NCBI GenBank assembly: GCA_022497155.1
Contig: MU385770.1
Span: 124,001 to 188,000, forward strand
Origin: Whalleya microplaca
Lineage: Eukaryota > Ascomycota > Sordariomycetes > Xylariales > Xylariaceae
Length of the DNA: 64,000 nt
Reading direction: 5' to 3'
The translations under genes and the position numbers were made by a program. This document shows, piece by piece, positions 1-11,643 of the stretch. The stretch's first letter is position 1; every line of letters starts with the position of its first letter. The notes below the pieces were generated by a model. It was not told the origin of the DNA. It was given only the letters and a program-made list of their open reading frames with translations, and did not search any database.

Positions 1-3000
1 CTTCTTATGAATAACTAGGCTAGTTAATTACCTAATGCTTATTGAGCAAATTGTTACTAAGGGCTGTCCGATAGCCTTGGCAGCTAGTGTACTTCTACCC
101 CTTCAGATACCCAAAAGGGACATGTGATGGTAGGTGGTTAGAGGTTGTTTTCGTTTTTATATTACGAGCGTACGAGATCGCTACAGTGTACGGAAGGGCT
201 ACGCTATACGGAAAGCTACAGGTCTCGATAGTAAGTATGGAGACCTTCCGAGCTTTTCGGTAACATCTCGCCGGCTCATTTTCGACATGACTCCCCCGAG
301 ACCCTTGGGTTCTGGGGTCAATAATCGAGATGATTCGAAACGTTATGGTAAGTCATACTATGTGCTCCCATTTTTCCACAACTTCGGATGATGCTTTCAA
401 CCCGCCAGCGTCCAACGTAGTACGGTTGGAGAAAAATACCATCATACTGAGACGATAGTGGCAACCGATGAGAGACCGATGGAATGAATTTACACAAGAG
501 ACGAGCTCATGTGGGGTTTTCAACGGGAACTATGTAGATTAGCATGTTTGCCAGTGTGTTCAGTATGCTGAATGCATCATTGAACATACACGGCTCAGCA
601 CGCCGCGCACGCCCAGGGACGTGTGTGAGGGTAGCTCAAATACCTTCGGCGTCAAATATATCAGTCGGGTCTCGGATAGCTTAGTCATAATCGTGGTGGA
701 AGAGGCATCCCTTACCCGAGTACGACCATATCAGGTCTCTCCATGTTCTCCTTGGTTATAATGCCCTGGTGGATGGCAAACCTTTATATAGTCGGAAACT
801 GACAACGCACGATTTGGTTTCATGATGTCGCGTCGGACTTGGGTGACGTGAGTACACCGGAGGATGTCTTAAGCGAAGGCAACAGCCGCGAAGTCGCATA
901 TGATGAGGTACAACCCATGAGTCGGGGTATGTTCTGGGTCTCTCACAAGCATATCGAGGTCTGTACGCGGGGACCTACGTTGGACATTCCTCGTGGCAAA
1001 GGTAATACAGTAGAAGTCAAACGTAGGTCAGAGGGCTAGTCGCATACGGCGCTTGTAGTGCGTACAAGTGCTCCGCTAAAGCTCATAATATACCTAACGA
1101 CTTAAGCATTTTATTTCTATATGTATAGCTACCTCCTGACTTTAAGTAATTATCATGACTATGTTTTCGAGGCCGGCTATAGTGGAAACTCTGGGTTGTC
1201 TAATCAATTGCTCCCTGATCCTCGAACAAAGTGACCCCTTGATGATCTTCTACTATGCTCAAGTTTATCTCGTGAAGGGAAACATGATGCCTCTCTTAAT
1301 ACCATGGTATGTCGCGGAACAAGCGAGATCCACCAAGGTAGCTATGACTCTTATCGGGTAGGTTGCCGAGAAAAGACGCCGCATTTGCTAGATAGTGTAT
1401 TATTTGAACACAGGTCATATGGACGGCTGGCTTCCTAATGGTGATTCACAAGATGAACGGTAACTCTGGTTTTCCAACGATAATGGGGCAATTAGGACAT
1501 ATGCTACGGTGAACGTGGGTAGTACCACTAACAGCACACAGTTAATATACCTATACATGCTTGTTAAGGCACTGATCCAGTGGTAGCATAGATGACGGAG
1601 CCACAGCAGGTGGTGTACCCATCCATATAGCTCAGGTGAGGCTTTCAAGCTGTTGGCTTGAAATTCTAGTTTCCTTCGGGACACCGTTGGATCTAGGGGT
1701 ACCTAGCTTAGTCTACGCCACCACAATGTATGAGATTGGTAAAGGTTTCGAAACGTAAATACACCTTGCTATCTAGAACCGACCGCTCTCAATTCATCGA
1801 TGGCCATCCGTGCTGGTGTTATTGATATATAGGAAATCTACTATACTAATTAAGAAGTTCATCACTATCCCTCGTCATGAAATAGGGGTAATATGTAATT
1901 ATATTCCCAGATGATCTATTAAAGGGCATTCCAGGTTTATGGTAGACCAGTAACAATAGATACAAAGCTGTAGCTTCAAACTATGGCAACACAATCGCGG
2001 ATGTTCACCTGGTTCTTCATCAGTCGTTTCCGAGGGGTTGAGTCAAGTATGTAGTGGAACAACAGCGCCATTCAGGGAAGTGTGAGGTGGGGTAGAGATG
2101 TATTCACAGGCTGCATATCGCTAGCGAACGTTGTCATACACTAAACAGAGACACTTCCAAACTTTCTTGGGAAGCATTAGCCAAAGTATTGCTACTATAA
2201 TTTCCAAGTTACTTACTTGGACTGGAGGATATCTATATACGTAAAGATGGCATATGTAGGTAAACAGGAATTCAAATATGCTATGATTTCGATATTGATT
2301 ATATCGATTTACGATACAATATTTAAATATATTTCTAGTATTTGATTATATGTAAGTATACGTATACCATCAATGTTTGGCAATAAGAAGAGCCCAATAC
2401 AACCGACTTGGGTAACACAGTATAAGACTGAAGAGATGCTAGATGAGGACATGATGCTGTCGCCAGTGACAGTATTGTTTAAGACCGCCGCTTTCAAGGG
2501 GCCTTTCCCCTGTCAACCAATAACAAATTGTGGCCTGACTTGGGATGAGCTGTCCTCCCGTCAATGTGAGAGATTGTGTATACATTATCCTCAAGGAAGT
2601 CGTCATACGCAAACTAGAGTAGTTCATAGAATCTATAATCTCTATGTCTCTGTGATACACACACCTCAGCCTTGCATGTTTGCGCAGTCCATTTCGACCC
2701 AATGACCAGTCCCTAGGAATCTTCCAGGCTGGCATAGCACAAGAGGACAACCAAGAGGACAGCTCATGAGCAGTAATACACCAAATCCTGAACCATATCC
2801 AGGAAAAGCGAGCCATTCCTCTTCCGGCTGATTCAATATTGGCACAAACAAGCCCTCTCAAAATGAATCATATGCTCATGTCTGTCGCCACCTCGGTGTT
2901 CATAGGAGGCATAAATATGGCAGTGGAGAGCATGATATCCTTCCTCTTCTCATCTCAAGAAGGAAGTAACCCAAAAATTCCTCACATATTCATACCAAAT

Positions 3001-3058
3001 ATCTATTCTATTGGCTATCGCCCCTTTTCAAGCTACGACACGCTTTCCTCGGTCAGCC
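1..3058. other. gene-poor left flank
   Basis: No reading frame here looks like a real gene. The longer open stretches (about 110-140 codons between 2373 and 2861) overlap on both strands and have no recognisable domain or biased composition. Base composition is AT-richer than in the neighbouring genes, most visibly around 2280-2360. It could be a decayed repeat or simple intergenic DNA; I see no terminal repeats or transposase motifs. Confidence 0.6.
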
Positions 3059-3556
3059 ATGTGCTGGGACAGAAATGTGGTCTGGGACTGCCGCTGCGAA
3101 TTTACCGGTCCTCGTACTCAATCCTTGTTCATTAAGCTCTGCGAGCGTAAGAAGGCACTGAAGAACAGCTTCCAGCCGTACACAGCATGCAAGCACCGCG
3201 GGCAATGCGGTGACCTCCGTCTCGGGATCATATGCGATTACCACCTAGCAGCCCACCTAATAGACACCGAGAGAGAGTACTGCGAGTCGCAAATCCTTGA
3301 ACCGACTCTGCTATCGCTGGCGCGAGAGCCTCCCCCTGCAGAACTTTCCTGGATGAGGATTTGGAAGTACGAGATTCTCAGAGACTATCCCCGCAGGGCG
3401 TGGGTCTACCAGTTCAAAAATCTGGCGAAGCGTTTGAGAAAGCGGTATGGGGTTCGTGCCAGACAGCCTAGCCAGGCCGGATACTCCAATTACTCCAGAT
3501 ACTCCAGGTCTCCCAGACGGACTCGTAGTCGATCTCGATCTCGTCGTCCCTATTAG
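3059..3556 (+). CDS. hypothetical protein, Cys-rich N-terminus and Arg/Ser tail
   Basis: I do not recognise this protein. The ATG at 3059 opens a 165-residue frame starting MCWDRNVVWDCRCEF. Seven cysteines lie in about the first 80 residues, some in CxC or CxxxxxC spacing, followed by an acidic and aromatic middle. The last 25 or so residues form a tail of S/Y and R/S dipeptides ending RSRSRSRRPY, like the RS tails of splicing-associated or RNA-binding proteins. The frame stays open about 120 bases upstream of the ATG (a TTG-containing hydrophobic stretch near 3000), so a longer N-terminus or an upstream exon is possible. Base composition rises in GC exactly over this frame, which supports coding. 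The opposite strand is also partly open (3311-3745), but its product looks like a shadow. Function unknown. Confidence 0.5.
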   Translation: MCWDRNVVWDCRCEFTGPRTQSLFIKLCERKKALKNSFQPYTACKHRGQCGDLRLGIICDYHLAAHLIDTEREYCESQILEPTLLSLAREPPPAELSWMRIWKYEILRDYPRRAWVYQFKNLAKRLRKRYGVRARQPSQAGYSNYSRYSRSPRRTRSRSRSRRPY

Positions 3557-4059
3557 TAGGGATGAGTGGATCAATCTGCTCGCCGGCCCTGTATCGTAGT
3601 TCACAACTATCTGGATGGGAACTTCTGTGCACCATGAAGGAAACTGGCCGCACACAACAATAAGGAGGAAAAATCGTACCTCGGTGACGATACGGACGGT
3701 CATTTTCATCTCGGTCGGTCGGATATTATAATGGGAAATTTTCAATGGTCAAACACAAGAATGAGGGGGGGGGGGGGGGGGGTACCATATATCACATCAT
3801 GTGGACAGTTGTTTTCATCTCAGTCATTCGGATCTTGTATGGGGATTCGTCAAACAGATTGTTACTTCTCACAGGAGTTCACGAAGTTCACGACTTGATA
3901 CCTTGGATTTTTTCTTATCAGGCAGACGCGTTGAGTTCTTAAACTGATATATTCAGTAGACAATACATCAGTAAAACCATCCCTGAACTGATCATGCTGT
4001 GCCAAAACCTAGTGACATGGAGGAACGATTCATGAACCATGCGCCCAACCACACCCCCT
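3557..4059. other. intergenic spacer with poly-G run
   Basis: Between the hypothetical gene (+) and the 3' end of the AAA ATPase gene (-). It contains an uninterrupted 18-base G run at 3765-3782 preceded by GAATGA and followed by TACC. No gene seen. Confidence 0.6.
3765..3782 (+). repeat. homopolymer G(18)
   Basis: Eighteen consecutive G residues are visible. The length may be unreliable because homopolymers of this size are prone to sequencing and replication slippage. Confidence 0.9.
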
Positions 4060-6445
4060 CTAGCGAAACGCCTGCTGCCACTGCTGATAGTGATCCAGCA
4101 TATCCCGCGTAACGAGCTTCGGCGTCTTCCGAATAGCAGCCAGCAGGACCTGCATAGCCGGGGCGTCCTCATCGGCGTCCCAGAACGCCTTGTCGCAGAT
4201 CCTCGCGATCTCGGCGCCCGAGTAACCCTCGCTCTGCCTAGCGAGCTCCGCCGCGTCGACGTCGTCCGGGAACCGCAGCTCCCGGGCCTTGGCGACGAAG
4301 ATGGCCTCGCGGGCCTTCGCGTCGGGCAGCGGGACGTAGATGAGCTCGTCGAAGCGCCCCGGGCGCCGCAGCGCCGGGTCCAGCAGCTCCGGCTTGTTGG
4401 TCGCCGCGAGCACGAACACCTCGCCGATGCGCTCGAACCCGTCCATCTCCGTCAGCAGCGTGGTCAGCGCCTGCACGCCGCCCGTGCCCGCGGTGGCGCC
4501 GGACCGCGATCCGGCTATGGAGTCGAACTCGTCGAAGAAGATGATGCTGGGGCTGGCCTCGCGCGCTCGCTTGAATAGGTTCCGGATCGAGCGCTCCGTC
4601 TCGCCGACGTACATGTTGAGGAGTTCGCCGCCCTTGACGGCGAAGAAGTTGAAGTCTGACTCCGTTGCCATGGCTTGCGCTGTCATGGTCTTGGAGCAGC
4701 CGGGTGGTCCGTAGAGCAGGACGCCCTTTGGCGGCCTTGACATTTTGGCGCGAGTTCCCTAAGATTGTGGCATCAGTATACTCATTTGTGTTTCATTGGT
4801 AGTAAGTACGTACCGTAGCATGTCGAAGCACTCTCTGGAGGGCGACTTTGACGTCCTCGTAACCACCGATATCTCTCCAGCGTACCGTAGGCGGTTTAAG
4901 ATTAATGTCGTGCATAGCGGTAGGTCGGACTTCCTGAAGTCCTTTCAAGACATCGTCCCACAGGAGAGGAACCTGGGTTGAGGGACGGCCTACTCGTTTC
5001 CTCCATGCCTTCGTAGCCCTATATAGAACTTTACGCAGATCCGCCCCGGTGTAGGCGTGCGTCCGATCGCCTAGTTCGGATACGTATTGGTCGAAGACTT
5101 CAGGAGAAAAGGTAGGTTTGTGAAAGCGGATAATCTCTTTTCGACCTGCTGCGTCTGGGATCGGAAGAGCAATATGCTCTTCGAACCTGCCAGGACGTTG
5201 GAGGTCGTGAGGAATGTCGTTTAAAAAATCGAGACAGGTTGCAACCACAAGGACGTGCGGCCGCTTGTTCTGCTGTCGGGCCTTGGTCGCTAAGGCATCA
5301 AGCCCGTCGCCAATAGTCTCAATCATGACCTGGCGGTTTGATTGGTCCTTCCCTATTAACTTGGTTATGTCATCGATGATGACGATGCTTGGCGTCCGCT
5401 GCTCTGAGGCAGTTCGAAACTGTGACTGAATCGCCGAGGGCTTCTCGTTATAGTTGAATCGGATCACCCTCCCCCAGTTCGTAGCGGCAATTCGGTCTAG
5501 CAGCATCGACTTCCCGGTCCCATGGCTCCCATGTATGACAATCCCACAAGAGTACGTTGGTGTTGTGAATCCTTCAAACTCGATATTATAGTCACTGAAG
5601 AATTCATTGAGCTCGTCTGTCTGGCGCTGCATGCCCGGGAGAGGATCTACTTGTAACCTGCCCACAGTCCTATTTACATCGTCGTCGAAAAACTCCACCA
5701 CGGTAGTACCAGGAGCATACTTAGCAGCGCCGTCATTTCTGCCGTTCACAGACTCAACAACGAAGGAACGTTTTGATCCATTCAAGACGATTTCCTCAAA
5801 TGAGATGCCTGGTAATATGAATTCCGCAACCTCTGTTCACATCGTTAGATTACATACATGAATGGGTATCGCAAACGCATGATTGGAAGGAAAAATCAGA
5901 TTTCGCACTCTGAAGGATTTGTATTTTAATATCACTAGATAAGGGGCACTGAGTCCTCTTAAGCAACAACCCTAGTTCAAGGGAAGTGGTACTTTATAGC
6001 AACATAACATAAGAAGAGACAAAGAAAGATAATAATTACCTAATCGGCTTTCGAGATGGTACTGCCATCTGGTCTGCTCTGACGGGGGCAATGGAGAAGC
6101 GTCAGGGGTTATCTCCCTCATAACAACAACCCCGGCATCAGGAGTAGGTCCGCTTCCAGGAGTCACTCGAACCACCCGGCTAAGCTCTAAGCCGGCGGCC
6201 TTCTGAAAGGCTCGACTGATAGAGATGATGTTGTTGGCAACATTCCTGTCTGGTGCTGGCCAGGCAACAACTTCCCACCGAACTGTGTCGTCGGTCTCGA
6301 CGTTACAGAGGTGTGCCGTGGTAAAGCCCCCTTGAGCAAAGGTGGTGGGATGGATGAAGACCTTGGCGGCATGCTTGTGATTCGGGTTCTTTTGATTCGG
6401 CACGTCCTGTGGCTGGATCCGAATCTTGAAGTCGTCTCTCCCCAT
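4060..6445 (-). CDS. tandem AAA+ ATPase, Afg2/Drg1-like
   Basis: Three exons: 6445-6040, 5832-4814, 4758-4060; introns of 207 and 55 nt with GTAATT and GTACGT donors; 707 residues. The N-terminal ~150 residues resemble a Cdc48/Afg2-type N domain (VFIHPTTFAQ, VRWEVVAWPAPDRNVANNII). The first AAA domain has P-loop GSHGTGKS (237-244) and Walker B VIIDDI (289-290). The second has GPPGCSKT (492-499), pore-loop region KGGELLNMYVGETE (about 518-531), Walker B IIFFDE (D551, E552) and the arginine-finger segment RRPGRF (606-611). In yeast, Afg2/Drg1 is the cytosolic ATPase that strips Rlp24 from pre-60S ribosomes. The order N-D1-D2 and the phrase GPPGCSKT fit this family better than Cdc48. The protein is slightly shorter than yeast Afg2 (about 780). 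Oddity: the D1 Walker B has Asp-Asp instead of Asp-Glu, so D1 hydrolysis may be weak. A divergent Cdc48 paralogue is the alternative. It shares its upstream region with the gene at 6938. Confidence 0.85.
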
Positions 6446-6937
6446 TGATTCTATGTGCCAGCCGCCTCAGCCGCCTCAGGACGAAATATTTGATAGTCTA
6501 AGTTATAGTTGTGAGTGACGAACAGGTTGTTTAGCATCCGGGCGGGTCGCATATGACCATATAACTCTTATAAAAGTAAGCACAATGTATCATTTTCAAA
6601 AGCAGAGTTCTATTGTTAAGAAAATTAGAAAGCATCTAGTGTTGCTGAATACAAAATCTTCGAGCCATCCTCACTTACAAATTGGGTGTTTTTGTGGGAT
6701 TTAATACACAGTGTGTATTTCAACTACCTCCCAACACCCAATGGAAGCTGTTCAATTAGCCCGATTCTAGCAGCTTCCCATACCTATAATCGTTCTGCTT
6801 TAGGGGAAATACTGTGCGAACTGTGAGCCTCCCCGACCAAGTCGCACCGGCTCAGCCATTGGAGAAAGTTTCGGCTTCCCCAAACTTTCCCTACCAAATT
6901 CATACGCAATGCGCACGGCACGACACCTCGCCGCCTC
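6446..6937. promoter_or_regulatory. shared upstream region of two divergent genes
   Basis: A 492-base spacer separates the divergent start codons at 6445 (-) and 6938 (+), so it must carry both promoters. It includes an AT-rich middle (6560-6660). This is inferred from geometry; no specific factor site is claimed. Confidence 0.45.
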
Positions 6938-8502
6938 ATGCTCCTACGACGACAGCTCCAGCGGCCTCTCTTGCGATCGGTAGCTGCAGCATGGCGGCAG
7001 CCGGCACCTACAACCACGGTGCTGCTGCACGGTAGCAGGCAGCTACGAAACGAAGACTCGGAACCACCACCACCACCACCACCACCACCACCACCATCAT
7101 CACCAGAGGAGCCGCCGTCTAAAGCTGCCTCAACGCCCGAACCAAGTGACAGTCACAATGACACGGAACCGCCGTCTCCAGCTGCCCCAACGCCCGAACG
7201 AAGCGACGGTGATAATGACCCGGAGCCGCTACCGTCGCTGCCAAAGTTGCCCTCGCTCTTCGAGCAGCTGTTCCCCGAGGAGTTCAAACGGGCAGCACGT
7301 AGCAGCCAACCCAATGCGCCGACGAAGCCCGAGGGCCACTGGGCCTCGCAGCTGCGCTTCGACGAGCCGCCGACCCTGACCGTGGCCGAGGGCGTCCCGG
7401 CCGAACTGGACGGGGACGAGGGGGCGGAGGGGGCGTGGCTCGCCCGCGCGAAGGGCATGCTCGTCCTGTCGGGCGCCAGCAAGCACCTGCTGGAGAGTGA
7501 TTTCCTGCGCGTTGGTATTAAAGGGCAGCATGTCGAGGGGTGGGTGAACGGGATCGTCAAAGGTATATCCATCTATCTATCTATCTATATCTACATCCAC
7601 ACCTATTCTACCTAGCTGTAATCCCTTCTCTCGAATCTTTACTAATACGTATATCCACAGTCATCCAATCCCGCGACCGCGACACCCTAGCCCCCCTAGG
7701 CCACTACCACATCCTCTTCGACAGCCCCGAAGCCGCGATCGCGTACAAGGACGCGGCCGAGCGCGCCTGGGAGCTGGGCAAGACGTACATCCCCGGCGCG
7801 CACCACCGCAAGGACTCCGAGCGGCGACAGCCCGTGCCGCCCGGCCTGCGCACGCCCGACGGCGAGGACGTGCGCGCGGCCCTGCGCGCCTTCACGCTGT
7901 TCCCGCCGTCGCAGCGGTACCGGCTCGAGCCCGACGACGCGCGCGCGCTCTCCGGTGGTGGTGCCGCCTTCGTCGACCGCCTCGTCGAGGTCGCGGGCTC
8001 CAGGCACCTGGTGCTGCTGAGCTTGGACGCCGGTGGGCGGATATCGGTGGAGATGCTGCGCCAGGCCATCGAGGAGGACGGCGCGGACCGGAATTTGCCG
8101 TGGCGGGTGCTGGGTCTGCACAAGGGCAACGGCAAGGGCAACGGCGGCGGCGGCAGGCGGGGTAATGGGAAAGGCGGGATCCTGCCCTTCGGGCGGAGCA
8201 TAGTCAAGAAGGAGACCCGGGACGCCGAGAAGGCGCTCGCGGACCAGGCCGCCAAGCAGGTAAAGGAGAACGCGGAGGACGCGTGGAAGATCATCGGCGG
8301 CGGTGGAGGAGGGGATGGCGGCGGCGGCGATGGGGAGCACAGGCGGTATCCGCGGTTCATCGTCCCGTTCGCGGACGGGGCCGAGGCCCAGCGCTTCGTG
8401 ATGGGCTGGCACCGCCGCGAGCTGACGCTGCGGATGGGCCAGAAGGGCAGCGATCAGACGTGGGACGAGACGAGGATAGTGAACGCGGAGGTGCTGTGGT
8501 AG
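6938..8502 (+). CDS. hypothetical, probably mitochondrial protein
   Basis: Two exons, 6938-7562 and 7661-8502, with a 98-nt intron containing an ATCT repeat; 488 residues. The first ~36 residues (MLLRRQLQRPLLRSVAAAW...) are rich in Arg, Leu and Ala and free of acidic residues, which is typical of a mitochondrial presequence. Next comes a run of eleven prolines encoded by a CCA/CCG repeat (about 7063-7095) and a Pro/Glu/Asp-rich low-complexity segment. A globular part follows from about residue 110 (LPSLPKLPSLFEQLFPEEFKRAAR). Glycine- and GN-repeats near residues 360-375 and 430-445 interrupt the C-terminal half. The end (RYPRFIVPFADGAEAQRFVMGWHRRELTL) resembles an RNA-recognition-like or small alpha/beta fold seen in fungal mitochondrial proteins, but I cannot name the family. 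Exon GC is very high. Function unknown; a mitochondrial-ribosome or RNA-related role is only a guess. Confidence 0.7.
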
Positions 8503-9218
8503 TAGAAGAAGAACTTGTTACATTACATACCTGACCGATTCGTGTGCTACGCTTGTTCATTTCATGCAAAGTGTTGATGGTTGTGGTAGTGGATTTTTCA
8601 AGTGACATGCTATTCTCTTTTTTTTTTCAAGACAGAGAGGCCTCTTCGATGGACGCACAGGTATCAAGACATGTAATGACAGCAAGATAATAACACAGGC
8701 AAAAAAAAAACAGCAACAAGAGCAAAAACAGAAAAACCGATGACTGGAAAATTTATTAGACCCATATCAAACCAAACTCCGCCAAGATAGTTGCCCGGAC
8801 TCCCCAGGCCGCATTCTCTTCTTCCTGTTGTGTGTGTGTGTGTGTGTGAGGAGCCTCAAATGTCTTCTCTATCGTGAAGCAGCTAGCTTTGCGTTCTGGC
8901 CTGTCCCTTCCTTTCTTTCTTGCTTAACGACAATACTCTCTCTCCTCTCTGCTGCCCTCCCCCTTGCTTTCAGTGCTTGCTTGCTTGCTGCTTGCGGTCT
9001 TGCTTGGTTTCTCTCTCCCTAATCATCATAATCCTCGGATCTATTTGTAAACTTCGCCTGATAACATAACGTTTCGCCAATTTCCAGTTCGCCCCTCTCG
9101 CCTTTGTTCCGAATGTGACCACCACCACCACCACTACCTCCTCCCCCTTCCTCCTGCAACGACAACAACAACAACACAACAGTCTTGATCGAGACACACA
9201 AGACAAGACGGTGTTGGC
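8503..9218. other. convergent 3' intergenic region with GT and CT tracts
   Basis: Between the convergent ends of the mitochondrial-protein gene and SEC4. It holds an A-rich stretch (8700-8735), a GT microsatellite (8828-8849), CT-rich and TTGC-repeat sequence (8905-9020), and CCA/CCT and ACA triplet runs (9118-9180) just 3' of the SEC4 stop, probably in its 3' UTR. No gene seen. Confidence 0.6.
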
Positions 9219-10106
9219 TTAGCAGCACTTCCCCAGTCCGCCAGCGTTCTCCCCCTGGGCGACGTTGACGCCTGATGACGCGGCCGGCTCCGTCTTAGAG
9301 GTGTCGATGATGCGCTTCTTGATGTCGGCGGCTAAGCTGTAGAACGCCTTGTCGATGTTGATGTTGCTCTTGGCGGAGACCTCGAGGAAGGGGATGCCGA
9401 GCTCCTTGGCCAGCGCCTCGCCTTGCTCCGTCGAGACCACGCGCTTCTCTTCCCAGTCACACTTGTTGCCGATGAGGATCTTGTTGACGCCTTCGGTGGC
9501 GTGTTGTTCTACGTTGGCGAACCATGTACGGATATCTATGTTTTCAGTTAGCATGCTGAAGTAACGCCAATATGTATATTTATCGAGTAGGCAGTAGATG
9601 ATGTCTTGAGACTGCTGCCCACTGGAGCCCTCGTGTATTTCCACCTGCTGCGTGAAGTGAAGACCGTAACGGCCATAGTGTAGATAAAATAATAGACGGG
9701 TGGGTGGCCTTACTCTCGAAGGATCTTTGATCGGTGACATCGTAAACCAAGAGGATGCCCATCGCGCCGCGGTAATAGGCCGTCGTGATAGTTCGGAATC
9801 GCTCCTGACCGGCGGTATCCCAGATCTGCAACTTGACGCGCTTGCCATCGAGCTCGATCGTGCGGATCTTGAAGTCGATGCCGATGGTGGTGATGAAGGA
9901 GGGCGTGAAGGAGTCCTCACTGAACCGCAACAGACAGCATGACTTGCCAACGCCCGAGTCGCCGATAAGGAGGAGCTTGATCTGTTTTGTTTGCAATTGA
10001 AGCGGTTGGTTAGTCGATACGATACGGGGAAGAAAGAGGATTGACGACGGATGGAGGAGGGTGGACCTGAACCTACCAGGAAATCGTAGTTTCGGTTGCC
10101 GGACAT
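9219..10106 (-). CDS. SEC4: Rab GTPase Sec4/Rab8 type
   Basis: Three exons: 10106-10077, 9981-9714, 9535-9219; introns of 95 and 178 nt; 204 residues. All Rab motifs are present: P-loop GDSGVGKS (17-24), effector loop with T42-I43-G44 and [18 protein letters not shown] (65-70), NKCD (123-126), a SAK guanine motif (EVSAKSN), and a C-terminal GKCC double-cysteine geranylgeranylation site. The switch and effector sequence matches the Sec4/Rab8/Ypt2 branch. In fungi this GTPase drives post-Golgi secretory vesicles to the exocyst at the hyphal tip. The first exon encodes only ten residues ([10 protein letters not shown]). The intron layout restores SFENIRTWF exactly across the second junction. A Ypt1-type Rab is unlikely because FKIRTI and [10 protein letters not shown] are Sec4-like. 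Confidence 0.93.
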   Translation of the reverse strand: MSGNRNYDFLVGSGPPSSIRRQSSFFPVSYRLTNRFNCKQNRSSSSLSATRALASHAVCCGSVRTPSRPPSSPPSASTSRSARSSSMASASSCRSGIPPVRSDSELSRRPITAARWASSWFTMSPIKDPSRVRPPTRLLFYLHYGRYGLHFTQQVEIHEGSSGQQSQDIIYCLLDKYTYWRYFSMLTENIDIRTWFANVEQHATEGVNKILIGNKCDWEEKRVVSTEQGEALAKELGIPFLEVSAKSNINIDKAFYSLAADIKKRIIDTSKTEPAASSGVNVAQGENAGGLGKCC

Positions 10107-10904
10107 TTTGGGGGATCGTTGTGCTCGTCCTGGACGGCGGCAGGAAATGTACTTCGGCGGTGGTGATTAGGATGCAGGACAGAGAGTGACAGGAACAGGA
10201 TGTGCCGTATGTGTCGTATGTGTCGTATGTGTCGTCAGATGTAGTTGGATGCAGTGGCAGTCGTGGTACATGGACACTTGGCGCCGTAAAGGAATCCAAG
10301 CCGTCTAACTCGGTTCGTACTAGTACACCGATAGGTATGACGACGGGGTGGCGGTCCTGATTACAGTATGTATGTAGTTAAGAGACTAGTATGTAACTGT
10401 CAAGGCGGTTGTCAAGGCGGTTTCTCCAAGTTGGTTGTTAGTTCGATGGAGTTTGTTACGTGGATGTATTATTTGATACTAAGTTAAGATAGTAAGTATT
10501 ATGTTACTAAGGCAGGTAAAGGTAAAGGTAAGGGTACACAGTAGGTATCCTATGTAAAAGGTAGGTAAAAGGTAGTAAAGTATTGAAGGTAGAAGGTAGA
10601 AGGTAGAAGGAGGTGGCGCACGTCCCCGGGCGGTGTGGTGATCTGCCCTTCCGAACAATGAGAGAAGAACGACGGTGAGGAATTCTTTGGACAATAGGCA
10701 ATGGGCAATGCAGGAGCTGCTACATGTAAAAGTCAGGGTAGTTAGTACGGATGTAGAGATTAGCAGATTAAACTAGTTACTGCGTGCTAAAGCTACCTTA
10801 TCCTGGGTATGGATTGTTGTATGTTATGTATGTATGTATATCGTCTATGTACTTACGTATGTATGTATACAAAGCCACAATCGCATTGTAAGTATGACTG
10901 TACA

Positions 10905-10935
<31 letters not shown>

Positions 10936-11643
10936 CATACATACATACATACATACATACATACATACATACATACATACATACATCCATCCTCTCATCC
11001 ATATGCTATAGTGGAAGCCGTCACCGCCTTATAGGCACAGCTGACTTCAATGTCATTAGCACTCAGCACTCTGATAAGTCAGGTACCCTGTGGTTTGGTC
11101 TCGGCTAGGGGTCTCATCAATGTGCCCTAGGATAAGGTAACGCCCAAAAAGGCAGCTGCTCTCATTATGGTTGATTCGGACGATTCGCTTCACGCACACA
11201 CAACATGACATTTTACAACATATATAATGTGAATCTCACATATTACTGTTGTATGCGTAACTGCACTGCACATCCTGACATCCAATTGCCAATTGAGATC
11301 TCTCCGAAAATCCCTTCCCCATACATTGTAGGTGCTTCTTTTTCGACCGAGCCCTGACTTTGGTACCGGGAAACTGGACAGCCATATATGTGGTTCGCCT
11401 GCCACGTCTACCGTGTCAAATTCCAAGTCACAAAGAAATCAAGCATTCAATCAAGGTACAGATGGAGTGAATTTCCAATGTATTCTGTTGAATCGGTCTA
11501 CGCTATTGGTAGGTTATATTGTCCGCTGCTGGGTGGTAGTCATCCATGTTGGTGGTCGTGGTCGTGGTCGTGGTCGTTCGCTTTTCTATAGGTAGGTAGT
11601 ATAACATCCATCTCCCAGTAACCTGTGTGTAGTCCCGTCTCAA
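10107..11643. other. intergenic region rich in microsatellites
   Basis: This is the upstream region of SEC4 (-) and the downstream region of NCA2 (-). It holds GTATGTGTC repeats (10203-10233, likely in the SEC4 leader), GGTAAA/GGTAGA runs (10512-10612), inverted TATG and CATA tetranucleotide tracts (10818-10986), and a GTGGTC run (11550-11577). No convincing gene. Confidence 0.6.
10906..10986. repeat. tetranucleotide microsatellite (TACA)n
   Basis: About 80 bases of perfect TACA repeats (about 20 copies) are visible. TATG tracts at 10818-10842 and 10855-10869 lie just upstream and are complementary to it, so the region could fold as a long imperfect hairpin. Confidence 0.93.

Noticed and set aside
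2439..2861. 140-codon minus-strand open frame overlapping a 110-codon plus-strand frame
   Set aside because: Both strands are equally open, the composition is unbiased, there is no motif and no supporting splice context.
7696..8412. Long minus-strand frames opposite the mitochondrial-protein gene
   Set aside because: They mirror the very GC-rich plus-strand exon; long antisense frames are expected there, and the plus strand has presequence, splice sites and consistent phase.
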